A stretch of DNA of 25,696 nt. Origin: Candidatus Wallbacteria bacterium. Its GTDB lineage: Bacteria; Muiribacteriota; JAQTZZ01. The stretch spans positions 1 through 25,696 of the forward strand of contig JAQTZZ010000057.1 of NCBI GenBank assembly GCA_028687545.1, in the 5' to 3' direction. The translations under genes and the position numbers were made by a program. The notes under the pieces were generated by a model. That model was not told the origin of the DNA. It did not search any database and saw only the letters and a list, made by a program, of their open reading frames with translations. The first letter of the stretch is position 1. Every line of letters starts with the position of its first letter. Positions 13,632 to 21,696 of this stretch are shown in pieces.

Positions 13632-15278
13632 ATGTTTACTGCCATTGACTGGCTGGTCGTCGTGCTTTATTGCGCAGGCATGCTCTGGCTGGGGTATTTC
13701 TTCGGCCGCAAATCACAGGGCTCAACCAAGAGCTACCTGCTCGGAGACAGGAACATGCCCTGGTGGACTGTCGGATTGTCCATCATTGCTACTGAAACAA
13801 GCGCTGTCACAGTGATCAGCATTCCGGGCATGGCGTATCTCGGGAATCTCACGTTCCTGCAGATAGTGCTAGGCTATGTGCTGGCCAGAATCTTCATCTC
13901 ATTCGTGCTTCTGCCCTGGTATTTCGGCGGTCATGAAGTTTATTCCTGCAACGAGCTTCTCTACCGCAAATTCGGCCCTGCCTCAGGCACTCTCTCAGTG
14001 GTCCTGATCATGGTCGCAGTAGTGCTTGGCGCAGGCGTAAGAGTTTATGCGGCAGCGATTCCACTCAAACTCTGCCTGAACATCTCAATCAACAATGCCA
14101 TCATCGTGACAGGCATCATTACCCTATTGTATACATACTGGGGCGGCATCAAAGCCGTCATCTGGAACGATGTGATTCAGTTCTTCACCTTCATGTGCGG
14201 AGCCCTGCTGGCCATCTGCTACATTCCGACCAGGATCGACGGCGGACTTCACACTATCATCCAGCAGGTTACAGATGCCGGAAAATGGACATTCTTCGAC
14301 TCCACCTTCAAAATGGCCGGCCCTGACATCAACATCTGGATGGGCGTGATCGGAGCTTTCTTCCTCTGCACCATGACCCACGGAGCTGACCAGCTCCTCG
14401 TACAGCGCGTGCTGGCCTGCAGGAACCTGCGCGACGGCCAGAAATCCATGCTGATGAGCGCTTGCATCATCTTTCCGCTCTTCCTGACCTTCCTGATCAC
14501 AGGCCTGATGCTCTGGGTTTATTATCAGAGCCATCCTTTCCTGATCCAGCCTCTTGACCTCGCCGGAAAATTCAAGGCAGACTATATCTTTCCTGTCTTC
14601 ATAATTACCGAGATGCCTGAGATAGTCAAAGGCTTCATGATCGCTGCCATTATCGCAGCTGTGATGAGCAGCACATCCTCTGCCCTCAACGCCCTTTCCT
14701 CGCTCTACACGATTCACATCCACAAGCAGCACCTGGCCCCGAACAAGTCCGAAGAATATTACGTGAAGGTATCAAAGAACAACACCATACTCTGGGGCGT
14801 GCTTCTGATGCTGATCGCTGTCTTAAGCCAGGATGTAGCCATCATACTGAATCTGGCTCTGGGTCTTTTAGGAATTACCGGAGGGGGAGTGCTGGGAGCA
14901 ATGTTCTATACCATCAGCATCAATGATGAGCGATTCAGAAAACCGATTATCGGAGCCCTGACCCTGGTTTCTGCTTTCCTGTTCTATCTGGTATTCCAGA
15001 GTCACATTTCTGAACCTGCGGTCTTCGCAGTTGCTGCAGTCTTATCCGGAATCCTGCTCGCAGGAATGCTCTCTTCCGAAAAAGTCAGCGCAGCTGTATC
15101 ACAGACACCCGTTGTTTCCGGAATGATCGTCTCTTCAGTGATCATGGCTTATATCGTGTTCTACAATCTGGTGTTCTGGCCGTGGCTGTATTTCATAGGA
15201 ACCACTATTTCCATGGCAGTCGCCTATTTCCTAACCCCGTTCTGCAACAAAATTGTTTTAACGCCAAAGGAGGCTTGA
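13632..15278 (+). CDS. Sodium:solute symporter (SSS family) 1, probable amino-sugar importer
   Basis: A 548-residue membrane protein of the SSS (LeuT-fold) family with about 13 membrane segments. Typical features are the N-terminal IDWLVVVLYCAGMLWLGYFF segment, the loop SYLLGDRNMPWWTVGLS, the following IIATETSAVTVISIPG, YTYWGGIKAVIWNDVIQFF in the middle and AAIIAAVMSSTSSALNALSS, whose Ser/Thr residues help form the sodium site in this family. GGAGG lies five bases ahead of the ATG. It is the first gene of an operon with the MurQ-like etherase one base downstream; this context suggests import of MurNAc or GlcNAc. The substrate is inferred, not seen. Confidence 0.9.
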   Translation: MFTAIDWLVVVLYCAGMLWLGYFFGRKSQGSTKSYLLGDRNMPWWTVGLSIIATETSAVTVISIPGMAYLGNLTFLQIVLGYVLARIFISFVLLPWYFGGHEVYSCNELLYRKFGPASGTLSVVLIMVAVVLGAGVRVYAAAIPLKLCLNISINNAIIVTGIITLLYTYWGGIKAVIWNDVIQFFTFMCGALLAICYIPTRIDGGLHTIIQQVTDAGKWTFFDSTFKMAGPDINIWMGVIGAFFLCTMTHGADQLLVQRVLACRNLRDGQKSMLMSACIIFPLFLTFLITGLMLWVYYQSHPFLIQPLDLAGKFKADYIFPVFIITEMPEIVKGFMIAAIIAAVMSSTSSALNALSSLYTIHIHKQHLAPNKSEEYYVKVSKNNTILWGVLLMLIAVLSQDVAIILNLALGLLGITGGGVLGAMFYTISINDERFRKPIIGALTLVSAFLFYLVFQSHISEPAVFAVAAVLSGILLAGMLSSEKVSAAVSQTPVVSGMIVSSVIMAYIVFYNLVFWPWLYFIGTTISMAVAYFLTPFCNKIVLTPKEA

Positions 15279-15279
15279 G

Positions 15280-16833
15280 ATGACACCCAGAGAAAAAGCT
15301 GACCAGTACCTAGCGCTTTCACATATGTTCAGGTTAGGTGAAATCACCACTGAAAAACCGCACCCCAAGACCATGGAAATGTCCAAACTCGCCAACAGCA
15401 ATCTTCCCAGGGCTGTGTCCGTCCTCAAGGAACTCGACCTGGCCCTCTTCCATGTCCTCAGGTCCAAAGCTGAAGAAATCGCCAGGCTTGGCAATGAAAT
15501 AAAGGATACTTTCCAAAGCGGCGGCAGAGTATTCCTGGCCGGCTGCGGTGCTACAGGCCGGCTTTCGCTTTCCCTGGAATATTTCTGGAGAATGAAGGGT
15601 CCGGTTAAACTTAGAGAATCAGTTTTCGGCATGATGGCCGGCGGAGACAGCGCCATCATCAAATCCATCGAGAAATTCGAGGATCATCCTGAATACGCTG
15701 CCAGGCAGATGCTGGGTCTGGGATTTTCAAAGAACGACCTGATGGTCGCAATTACAGAAGGCGGTGAAACTCCGTTCGTGATCGGAGCAGCCGAGGAAGC
15801 AACCAGGATTTCAAGCCGCAAACCGTATTTTCTCTACTGCAACCCTGACAAAGATCTGACCCCGATCGAGCGGTCCAGAAAAGTAATCGAAAACCCGGGA
15901 ATAGTGAAGATCAACCTGTCCTGCGGGCCAATGGCTCTCTCAGGCAGCACCAGGATGCAGGCCAGCACGATCCAGATGGCTGCAGCAGGTCTCGCTCTCT
16001 TTCAGGGCGGGGACCGGAAGGATCTGGATGCCGAGATCTCCAGAATGGAAAAAGCAGTCTCTGAGACTGACTTCTCATTTCTCAGCGATTTCATTGAACT
16101 GGAATCTGCTACTTACAGGGACAAAGACTACATTTTATACGAAACCAATGATTATGGAATTACGATCCTCACGGATTCCACGGAGCGGGCACCCACTTTC
16201 AGCCTGCTGCCGTTCGAGAATGTACTTGACAAAAACCCGCCACCTTCTCTCTGCTACATCTGCTATCCTGATGTAGATAATTCCCCCTCTGCCTGGCACA
16301 GGCTTTTCCAGCGCGATCCGCGACCGCTGAACTGGGACGGCAGGCAGGAACTTTCCACCGAATACCTGATGGGCTTTGATTTCAGTAAAAACATCAAAAA
16401 ATACCGCGAAGAAAAAGTGAAACCATCCAAACTGCATCTCTTCGGTGTCAAACGCCAGGGAGATGATCTGGTTTTCAGCTTTAAAGGCAAGGAGAAAAAA
16501 ATCAGAGTCGCAGGATTGTCGATCCTGGCTGAACACACTTTGCTCAAGCTGCTGCTGAATACCCATTCCACCTTGATCATGGGCCGTCTGGATCGTTATC
16601 AGGACAATTTCATGATCTGGGTCAGGCCGAGCAACAACAAGCTGATCGACCGCTCGATCCGATATGTGCGGCATCTGCTCTCCTCAAAGGGAATTGAACC
16701 GAGTTACGAGGAAACGGCTTATGCTCTGTTCGAGGAGATTGAAACCCTCAGTCATAATGAACCGATCGTATTGAAAACAGTCAACCGCTTGCTCGCATCC
16801 AATCATCAGACCAGGGAAGGTGCGGCATCATGA
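15280..16833 (+). CDS. murQ: Double-length MurQ-type N-acetylmuramic acid 6-phosphate etherase (SIS domain)
   Basis: A 517-residue protein whose first 260 residues match MurQ, the etherase that splits MurNAc-6-P into GlcNAc-6-P and D-lactate. The phosphosugar loop is GCGATGRLSLSLE (88-100), followed by MMAGGDSAIIKSIEKFEDHPE (118-138) and GSTRMQAST (222-230), where MurQ has GSTRMKAGT. E100 and E131 are 31 residues apart, the same spacing as the catalytic E83 and E114 of E. coli MurQ. Ordinary MurQ has about 300 residues; the extra 230 or so resemble no named domain to me and may be a second, degenerate SIS domain as in glucokinase regulatory proteins. AAAGGAGG lies six bases before the ATG. 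Cytoplasmic; coupled to both neighbours. Confidence 0.8.
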   Translation: MTPREKADQYLALSHMFRLGEITTEKPHPKTMEMSKLANSNLPRAVSVLKELDLALFHVLRSKAEEIARLGNEIKDTFQSGGRVFLAGCGATGRLSLSLEYFWRMKGPVKLRESVFGMMAGGDSAIIKSIEKFEDHPEYAARQMLGLGFSKNDLMVAITEGGETPFVIGAAEEATRISSRKPYFLYCNPDKDLTPIERSRKVIENPGIVKINLSCGPMALSGSTRMQASTIQMAAAGLALFQGGDRKDLDAEISRMEKAVSETDFSFLSDFIELESATYRDKDYILYETNDYGITILTDSTERAPTFSLLPFENVLDKNPPPSLCYICYPDVDNSPSAWHRLFQRDPRPLNWDGRQELSTEYLMGFDFSKNIKKYREEKVKPSKLHLFGVKRQGDDLVFSFKGKEKKIRVAGLSILAEHTLLKLLLNTHSTLIMGRLDRYQDNFMIWVRPSNNKLIDRSIRYVRHLLSSKGIEPSYEETAYALFEEIETLSHNEPIVLKTVNRLLASNHQTREGAAS

Positions 16834-19712
16834 GGATTATCATGTTTCTGCTGTTTGCGGCAGCTTCAATTTCCATGGCTGGAGTTCCGGACGGATTCAT
16901 TCCCGGACTGATGGCTGACATGACTCTGGCAGAGAAGATCGAACAGATGATTCTGACATCAATCCCTGACAATACTCCTGACGACCAGCGCGAAGCTGTG
17001 ATCTGTTCCCGCATCAGGGATTTCAACCCCGGCGGAGTAATCCTGTTCGCAGTAGACCTGAAAGAAATTGATCAGGTCATCAGCTTGAACAATGCGATCC
17101 GCAAAGCTTCAAAAATACCTCCTTTCATTGCTTTGGACCAGGAAGGCGGCAGAGTAACGAGACTGGCATGCGCCACAAACATGCCCGGCAACATGGCAAT
17201 CGGCGCCACAGGCTCCCCCACTTATGCAAAGGAATCGGGCCGGCTGATCGGCACTGAAATCAAAGCACTCGGATTCAACCTTGATTTTGCGCCGGTAATG
17301 GATGTGAACAATAATGCTGAAAACCCTGTGATCTGCGAACGATCTTTCGGTGAAGACCCGCAGAAGGTCGCTGAATACGGCGTCGAATACATGCGGGGTT
17401 TGCATGAGGCAGGGATCATGTCTTCAGCCAAACATTTCCCCGGGCATGGGGACACCAGCACAGACTCGCATCTGGACCTGCCGACAATCCCTCACGGCTG
17501 GGACAGGGTCTCCAAAGTCGAATTCGTACCTTTCAAAGCCATTATTACCCAGGGTGTAGATTTTGTGATGACTGCGCATGTCACATTCCCTGCTCTCGAT
17601 CCTTCCACTGCTGTTTCCAAAAAGACAGGCGACAAGATCAATCTGCCTGCCACATTGTCGGATAAAATACTCACCGGAGTCCTGCGCAAGAAGCTCGGCT
17701 TCCAGGGAGTGATAGTCACTGATGCGCTCAACATGAAGGCGATAGCCGACAATTTCGGCACAATCGAAGCAAGCCTGATGGCTGTCAGGGCAGGAGCGGA
17801 TATCCTCCTGATGCCGAGCGATCCGCCCGCGATTGTCGCAGCCATTGCATCTGCAGTGAAATCAGGAAAAATTACTGAAAAGAGAATCGACGAATCAGTG
17901 AAACGGATTCTCTCGCTGAAAGCTGAATACGGGCTTTTCGAAGCTGTGTCTGACCCGGAAGCTGTCGTGAAAGCCAGGGCATCGGTAAAGTGCAAGACCC
18001 ACCTGGCAGTGGAAAAACTGATCGCAGTCAAGGCAGTCACTCTGGTCAGGAATAACGGGAGTCTTCCTCTTTCCGCAGACGGGCGGATCGGATTCATCAG
18101 CAATGACAGGAAAGCTCTGGATGCTTTGAAAGCCGCAGCTTCTCTTTCTTTCCTGAAAGACGGCGGCCAGGTCACTGCATACTGCCTGCTGGACAAAGAC
18201 TTTCCCACTGCAGATCAGAAAAAGGAAATACTGTCCCAGGATTCGATCGTCCTGGCCACATACAATCTCGGGCGGGGAGCAAATCCGGAAATTGCAATCA
18301 ACAGCTTTAACTCGCTGATCGACCTTTTGAACGAAAAAGGAAAAAAATACGCGGTGCTGGCGATCAGATCCCCTTACGACAGCATGTATCTGCCCAAAGC
18401 CGGAACCTGCCTCGCAATTTACGGCAGCGAGAAGACCCAGGCCAATCTGACAGCCGGGCTGGAAGCGATTTTTGGAGTATTCGAACCTGCAGGGATCCTG
18501 CCTGTGACGATCCCCGCGAAATCTACGCTGAAGACTTCCTCAATAAAAGTTTCGGCAGAAAAAGTCGCGGTAAACTCAGACCACACTTTTCCAGTCAGGC
18601 TGGGAATCGATAACCTGGAAGGCAACCTGGACATTTTTCAAGGTAAGCGGATAGGGCTGGTCACAAACCAGTCCGGAATCAACAGCAATTTTGAAAGCTC
18701 AATCGATGTCCTGTTCAAAAAAGTCAATCTGACGGCCCTGTTCGCTCCGGAGCATGGCATCCGCGGCTGCGTGCAGGCCGGAGATACGATCGGGGTGGAA
18801 AAGGATAGGCGCACCGGTCTGCAGGTTTTCAGCCTGTATGGAGACACCAAGAAACCTACTCCTGAAATGCTCAGGAATGTGGATGTCCTGGCATATGACA
18901 TGCAGGATGTGGGCGCCAGATTTTATACTTACATCAATACCATGGGACTCTGCATGGAAGCATGCGCGGAACTCGGTAAAAAGTTTGTGGTTTTCGACAG
19001 GCCTGACCCTGTCTCCGGGTTTGTCGGCGGAAATCTGCTGGACCTGAAATACAAATCCTTTGTAGGCATGTATCCGATCACCCAGCGCTACGGCATGACG
19101 ATCGGTGAATTCGCAGGTTACCTGAACAGCGAATTCAAAATCAACTGCAACCTGGCTGTTGTTCAAATGAGCGGCTGGCAACGCAGCATGTATTATGAAG
19201 ATACAGGGTTAAAAACCTGGGTCATGCCATCCCCAAACATGCCCACCATAGACACTGCGGTAGTTTATTCAGGCACCTGCATTTTCGAGGGCACGAACGT
19301 GTCTGAAGGCCGCGGCACCACCCGGCCTTTCGAACTGATCGGAGCCCCTTTCATCGACGGCCTGGACCTGGCAGACAAACTGAATGGATTGAATCTGCCT
19401 GGAGTGAAATTCAGAGCCGCCTCCTTTAAACCGAGTTTCAGCAAATGCAAGGACGAAGCCTGCCAGGGAGTGCAGGTGCATGTGCTGAATCGCAGACTTT
19501 TCAACCCGGTCAAGACCGGTTTCGCAATGATCCATACAGTCAAAAACATGTATCCTAAAGATTTCCAGTTTCTGGAAAACGATTTCATCAATAAAATCGC
19601 AGGCTGGGATTTTCTGAAAAATGGAAAAAGCCTCTCCGACATATTCGCCATGATCGACAGGCAATCAGAAGAATTCGGCACAAAGGTACAGCAATATCTT
19701 ATATATAAGTAA
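16830..19712 (+). CDS. nagZ-namZ: Secreted NagZ-NamZ fusion: GH3 beta-N-acetylglucosaminidase plus DUF1343 exo-N-acetylmuramidase
   Basis: A 960-residue exported enzyme. Signal peptide 1-17 (cleavage after SMA). Residues about 25-390 are a GH3 NagZ barrel with ALDQEGGRVTRL, the KHFPGHGDTSTDSH loop (201-214, catalytic pair D212/H214) and nucleophile D298 in VTDALNM; the 86-residue gap between D212 and D298 equals that in B. subtilis NagZ. Residues about 400-570 resemble the GH3 C-terminal domain. Residues about 595-960 are a whole DUF1343/NamZ domain: RIGLVTNQSGIN, LFAPEHGIRG (E641, the family's likely catalytic Glu), YDMQDVGARFYTYI, FDRPDP, FEGTNVSEGRGTTRPFE. Together it should remove terminal GlcNAc and then MurNAc from glycan fragments. 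Starts inside the murQ stop (ATGA). In B. subtilis these are two adjacent genes. Confidence 0.9.
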   Translation: MRIIMFLLFAAASISMAGVPDGFIPGLMADMTLAEKIEQMILTSIPDNTPDDQREAVICSRIRDFNPGGVILFAVDLKEIDQVISLNNAIRKASKIPPFIALDQEGGRVTRLACATNMPGNMAIGATGSPTYAKESGRLIGTEIKALGFNLDFAPVMDVNNNAENPVICERSFGEDPQKVAEYGVEYMRGLHEAGIMSSAKHFPGHGDTSTDSHLDLPTIPHGWDRVSKVEFVPFKAIITQGVDFVMTAHVTFPALDPSTAVSKKTGDKINLPATLSDKILTGVLRKKLGFQGVIVTDALNMKAIADNFGTIEASLMAVRAGADILLMPSDPPAIVAAIASAVKSGKITEKRIDESVKRILSLKAEYGLFEAVSDPEAVVKARASVKCKTHLAVEKLIAVKAVTLVRNNGSLPLSADGRIGFISNDRKALDALKAAASLSFLKDGGQVTAYCLLDKDFPTADQKKEILSQDSIVLATYNLGRGANPEIAINSFNSLIDLLNEKGKKYAVLAIRSPYDSMYLPKAGTCLAIYGSEKTQANLTAGLEAIFGVFEPAGILPVTIPAKSTLKTSSIKVSAEKVAVNSDHTFPVRLGIDNLEGNLDIFQGKRIGLVTNQSGINSNFESSIDVLFKKVNLTALFAPEHGIRGCVQAGDTIGVEKDRRTGLQVFSLYGDTKKPTPEMLRNVDVLAYDMQDVGARFYTYINTMGLCMEACAELGKKFVVFDRPDPVSGFVGGNLLDLKYKSFVGMYPITQRYGMTIGEFAGYLNSEFKINCNLAVVQMSGWQRSMYYEDTGLKTWVMPSPNMPTIDTAVVYSGTCIFEGTNVSEGRGTTRPFELIGAPFIDGLDLADKLNGLNLPGVKFRAASFKPSFSKCKDEACQGVQVHVLNRRLFNPVKTGFAMIHTVKNMYPKDFQFLENDFINKIAGWDFLKNGKSLSDIFAMIDRQSEEFGTKVQQYLIYK

Positions 19713-19732
19713 GAAAAAATAAGGAGATCAAC

Positions 19733-21535
19733 ATGCGACTCACTTTCTTTGACTGGGCAGTTATCGCGGCCTACTTTCTGATCAATCTGCTGATCGGGCT
19801 TTATTACAGGAGCAGAGCGCAAAAATCAACAGAGGAATTTTTTGCAGGCGGCAGAAAAGTGAGCTGGTGGCTCGCAGGCACCAGCATGGTGGCAACAACA
19901 TTCGCGGCAGATACGCCTCTCGCTGTAACAGGCCTGGTGGCTTCTTATGGAATAGCAGGCAACTGGCTCTGGTGGAGCATGCTGCTGTCCGCCATGCTGA
20001 CCGTGTTTTTCTTCGCCCGTCTCTGGCGGCGCTCAGGAGTGCTGACAGACGTGGAATTTGCCGAGCTGCGTTACGGCGGCAAGGCAGCGGCTTTTCTGCG
20101 CGGGTTCAGGGCACTGTACCTCGGAATGCCGGTCAACCTGATCATTCTGGGCTGGGTCAACCTGGCTATGGTCAAGATCCTGATGATGATCTTCGATTTT
20201 CAGCCTGCCACATTTGCCGGAATCCCGCTGGAGCCCAAAATGCAGGCTCTGATCGTAGTCTTCGGGATCATGTTCGTCACAGCAGGCATCTCTACAATCT
20301 CAGGACTCTGGGGAGTGCTGGTCACAGACGTGTTCCAGTTCGTGCTGAAAATGGGAATGGTGATTGTGCTGGCCTATTATTCAGTCAAGTCAGTGGGCGG
20401 CATGGACCAGCTGATCCTTAAGCTCTCGGAGATCAGTTCTCAGAAAGGTACAGGATCGATAATTTCATTTACTCCTGAGATAGGTTCAGCCTGGATGCCG
20501 ATGATCGCGTTCTTCGTATTCCTGGCTGTCACCTGGTGGGCGACCTGGTATCCAGGAGCTGAACCGGGTGGCGGAGGTTACATTGCCCAGCGCATTTTCT
20601 GCGCCAAGGATGAGAAGAATTCGCTGCTGGCCACGCTCTGGTTTTCCATCGCCCATTACGCGGTTCGCCCCTGGCCATGGATTCTGACAGCCCTGGCATC
20701 TCTGGTGCTTTATCCTACTCTGGTGGACAAGGAATCAGGCTTCATCAAGACCATCGTGGATCCGAATGTTTTCCCTGTCGCGCTGCGCGGCATAATGATC
20801 GCTGCCTTTGCAGCAGCATACATGTCCACAATCGCGACTCAGCTCAACTGGGGTGCATCATACCTTGTCAACGACCTTTACAGGCGATTCATGGTTAAAG
20901 GACGCGAAGAGAAGCATTACATCAACGTATCTCAGCTCGCCACGCTTCTTTTAATGGTAATGTCCTGTGTTGTCACATATTACCAGGACTCTATTTCAGG
21001 AGCCTGGAAATTCCTGATGGCAATCGGAGCAGGGACAGGCAGCGTCTTCATCCTGCGCTGGTTCTGGTGGCGAATCAATGCCTGGAGCGAAGTCTCAGCC
21101 ATGGTGACGTCTTTCATCATGTCCATGGTACTGCAGTATATGTTTGGAATGAGCACAGACGATCCTTCCCAGAACGCCTGGCTGATCCTGATCACTGTAA
21201 TCGTTTCCACGATCGTCTGGCTGGCTGTAACTTTTGCGACAGGTCCTGAGAGCAGGGAAAAACTTCTCTCCTTCTATCGCAAGGTGCGGCCCAATGCCAT
21301 GCTCTGGGGTCCGATCGCTGCAGAAGCCACTGACGTCAAACCTCCGACTGACGGATTGAACAATCTGCTGGATTATGCGTGCGGCTGCACCATGATTTAT
21401 CTGACTCTCTTCGGAGTCGGGAAAATCATCTTCGGCGCTACAGGCACAGGCATTGTGTTCCTGATCTTAGCTGCAGTCTGTGGATCTGTGATTTACTGGG
21501 ATCTGAACAAGCGGGGCTGGAAAGTGATCGACTGA
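19733..21535 (+). CDS. Sodium:solute symporter (SSS family) 2, probable amino-sugar importer
   Basis: A 600-residue SSS-family symporter with about 13-14 membrane segments: FFDWAVIAAYFLINLLIGLY, the loop EEFFAGGRKVSWWLAGTSMV, ATTFAADTPLAVTGLV, the TISGLWGVLVTDVFQF segment and AAFAAAYMSTIATQLNWG, where the family's sodium-site Ser/Thr lie. It is clearly different from the first symporter (longer, different loops), so the two probably take different sugars, or one takes disaccharides. AAGGAG lies six bases before the ATG and 20 bases separate it from the fusion enzyme, so it closes the four-gene operon. Substrate inferred from context only. Confidence 0.9.
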   Translation: MRLTFFDWAVIAAYFLINLLIGLYYRSRAQKSTEEFFAGGRKVSWWLAGTSMVATTFAADTPLAVTGLVASYGIAGNWLWWSMLLSAMLTVFFFARLWRRSGVLTDVEFAELRYGGKAAAFLRGFRALYLGMPVNLIILGWVNLAMVKILMMIFDFQPATFAGIPLEPKMQALIVVFGIMFVTAGISTISGLWGVLVTDVFQFVLKMGMVIVLAYYSVKSVGGMDQLILKLSEISSQKGTGSIISFTPEIGSAWMPMIAFFVFLAVTWWATWYPGAEPGGGGYIAQRIFCAKDEKNSLLATLWFSIAHYAVRPWPWILTALASLVLYPTLVDKESGFIKTIVDPNVFPVALRGIMIAAFAAAYMSTIATQLNWGASYLVNDLYRRFMVKGREEKHYINVSQLATLLLMVMSCVVTYYQDSISGAWKFLMAIGAGTGSVFILRWFWWRINAWSEVSAMVTSFIMSMVLQYMFGMSTDDPSQNAWLILITVIVSTIVWLAVTFATGPESREKLLSFYRKVRPNAMLWGPIAAEATDVKPPTDGLNNLLDYACGCTMIYLTLFGVGKIIFGATGTGIVFLILAAVCGSVIYWDLNKRGWKVID

Positions 21536-21557
21536 TAAGGTGCTGCAGTGCAGAGAA

Positions 21558-21640
21558 TAACCTGTTTTCCTGAGTGAGGTTGTTTGTTGCAACCTGTAAT
21601 ATATTGTAACAAATTGTAACTTGAGTAACCTCTTTTCAGG
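21558..21640. promoter_or_regulatory. Repeat cluster upstream of the amidase gene: three 10-base-period sites plus inverted and direct repeats
   Basis: TGTAAT, TGTAAC and TGTAAC start at 21595, 21605 and 21615, exactly one helical turn apart; a fourth GTAAC lies at 21625. They end at the -35 box, where an activator would touch polymerase. They are enclosed by an imperfect inverted repeat (21569-21581 with 21627-21640) and by a direct repeat, TAACCTGTTTTC (21558) and TAACCTCTTTTC (21626). GTTGCAAC (21586-21593) is a palindrome. The inverted repeat could also serve as terminator of the upstream operon. Confidence 0.45.
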
Positions 21641-21649
21641 AGTGATAAT
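21621..21649 (+). promoter_or_regulatory. Promoter of the amidase gene
   Basis: TTGAGT (21621-21626) and GATAAT (21644-21649) are separated by 17 bases. The start would fall near 21656, about 40 bases before the ATG, with AGGAG at 21683-21687 as ribosome site. Confidence 0.5.
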
Positions 21650-21696
21650 GTTAATTAGTAGGCAGTTTAGACTATAAGAGTTAGGAGTACAAAAGC

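Noticed and set aside
17492-18208. A 238-codon minus-strand frame opposite the NagZ part of the fusion.
   Set aside because: Antisense shadow; the plus-strand frame carries all GH3 motifs.
21595-21629. CRISPR-like short repeats.
   Set aside because: The unit is only 10 bases with no spacers, and there are no cas genes; operator sites fit better.
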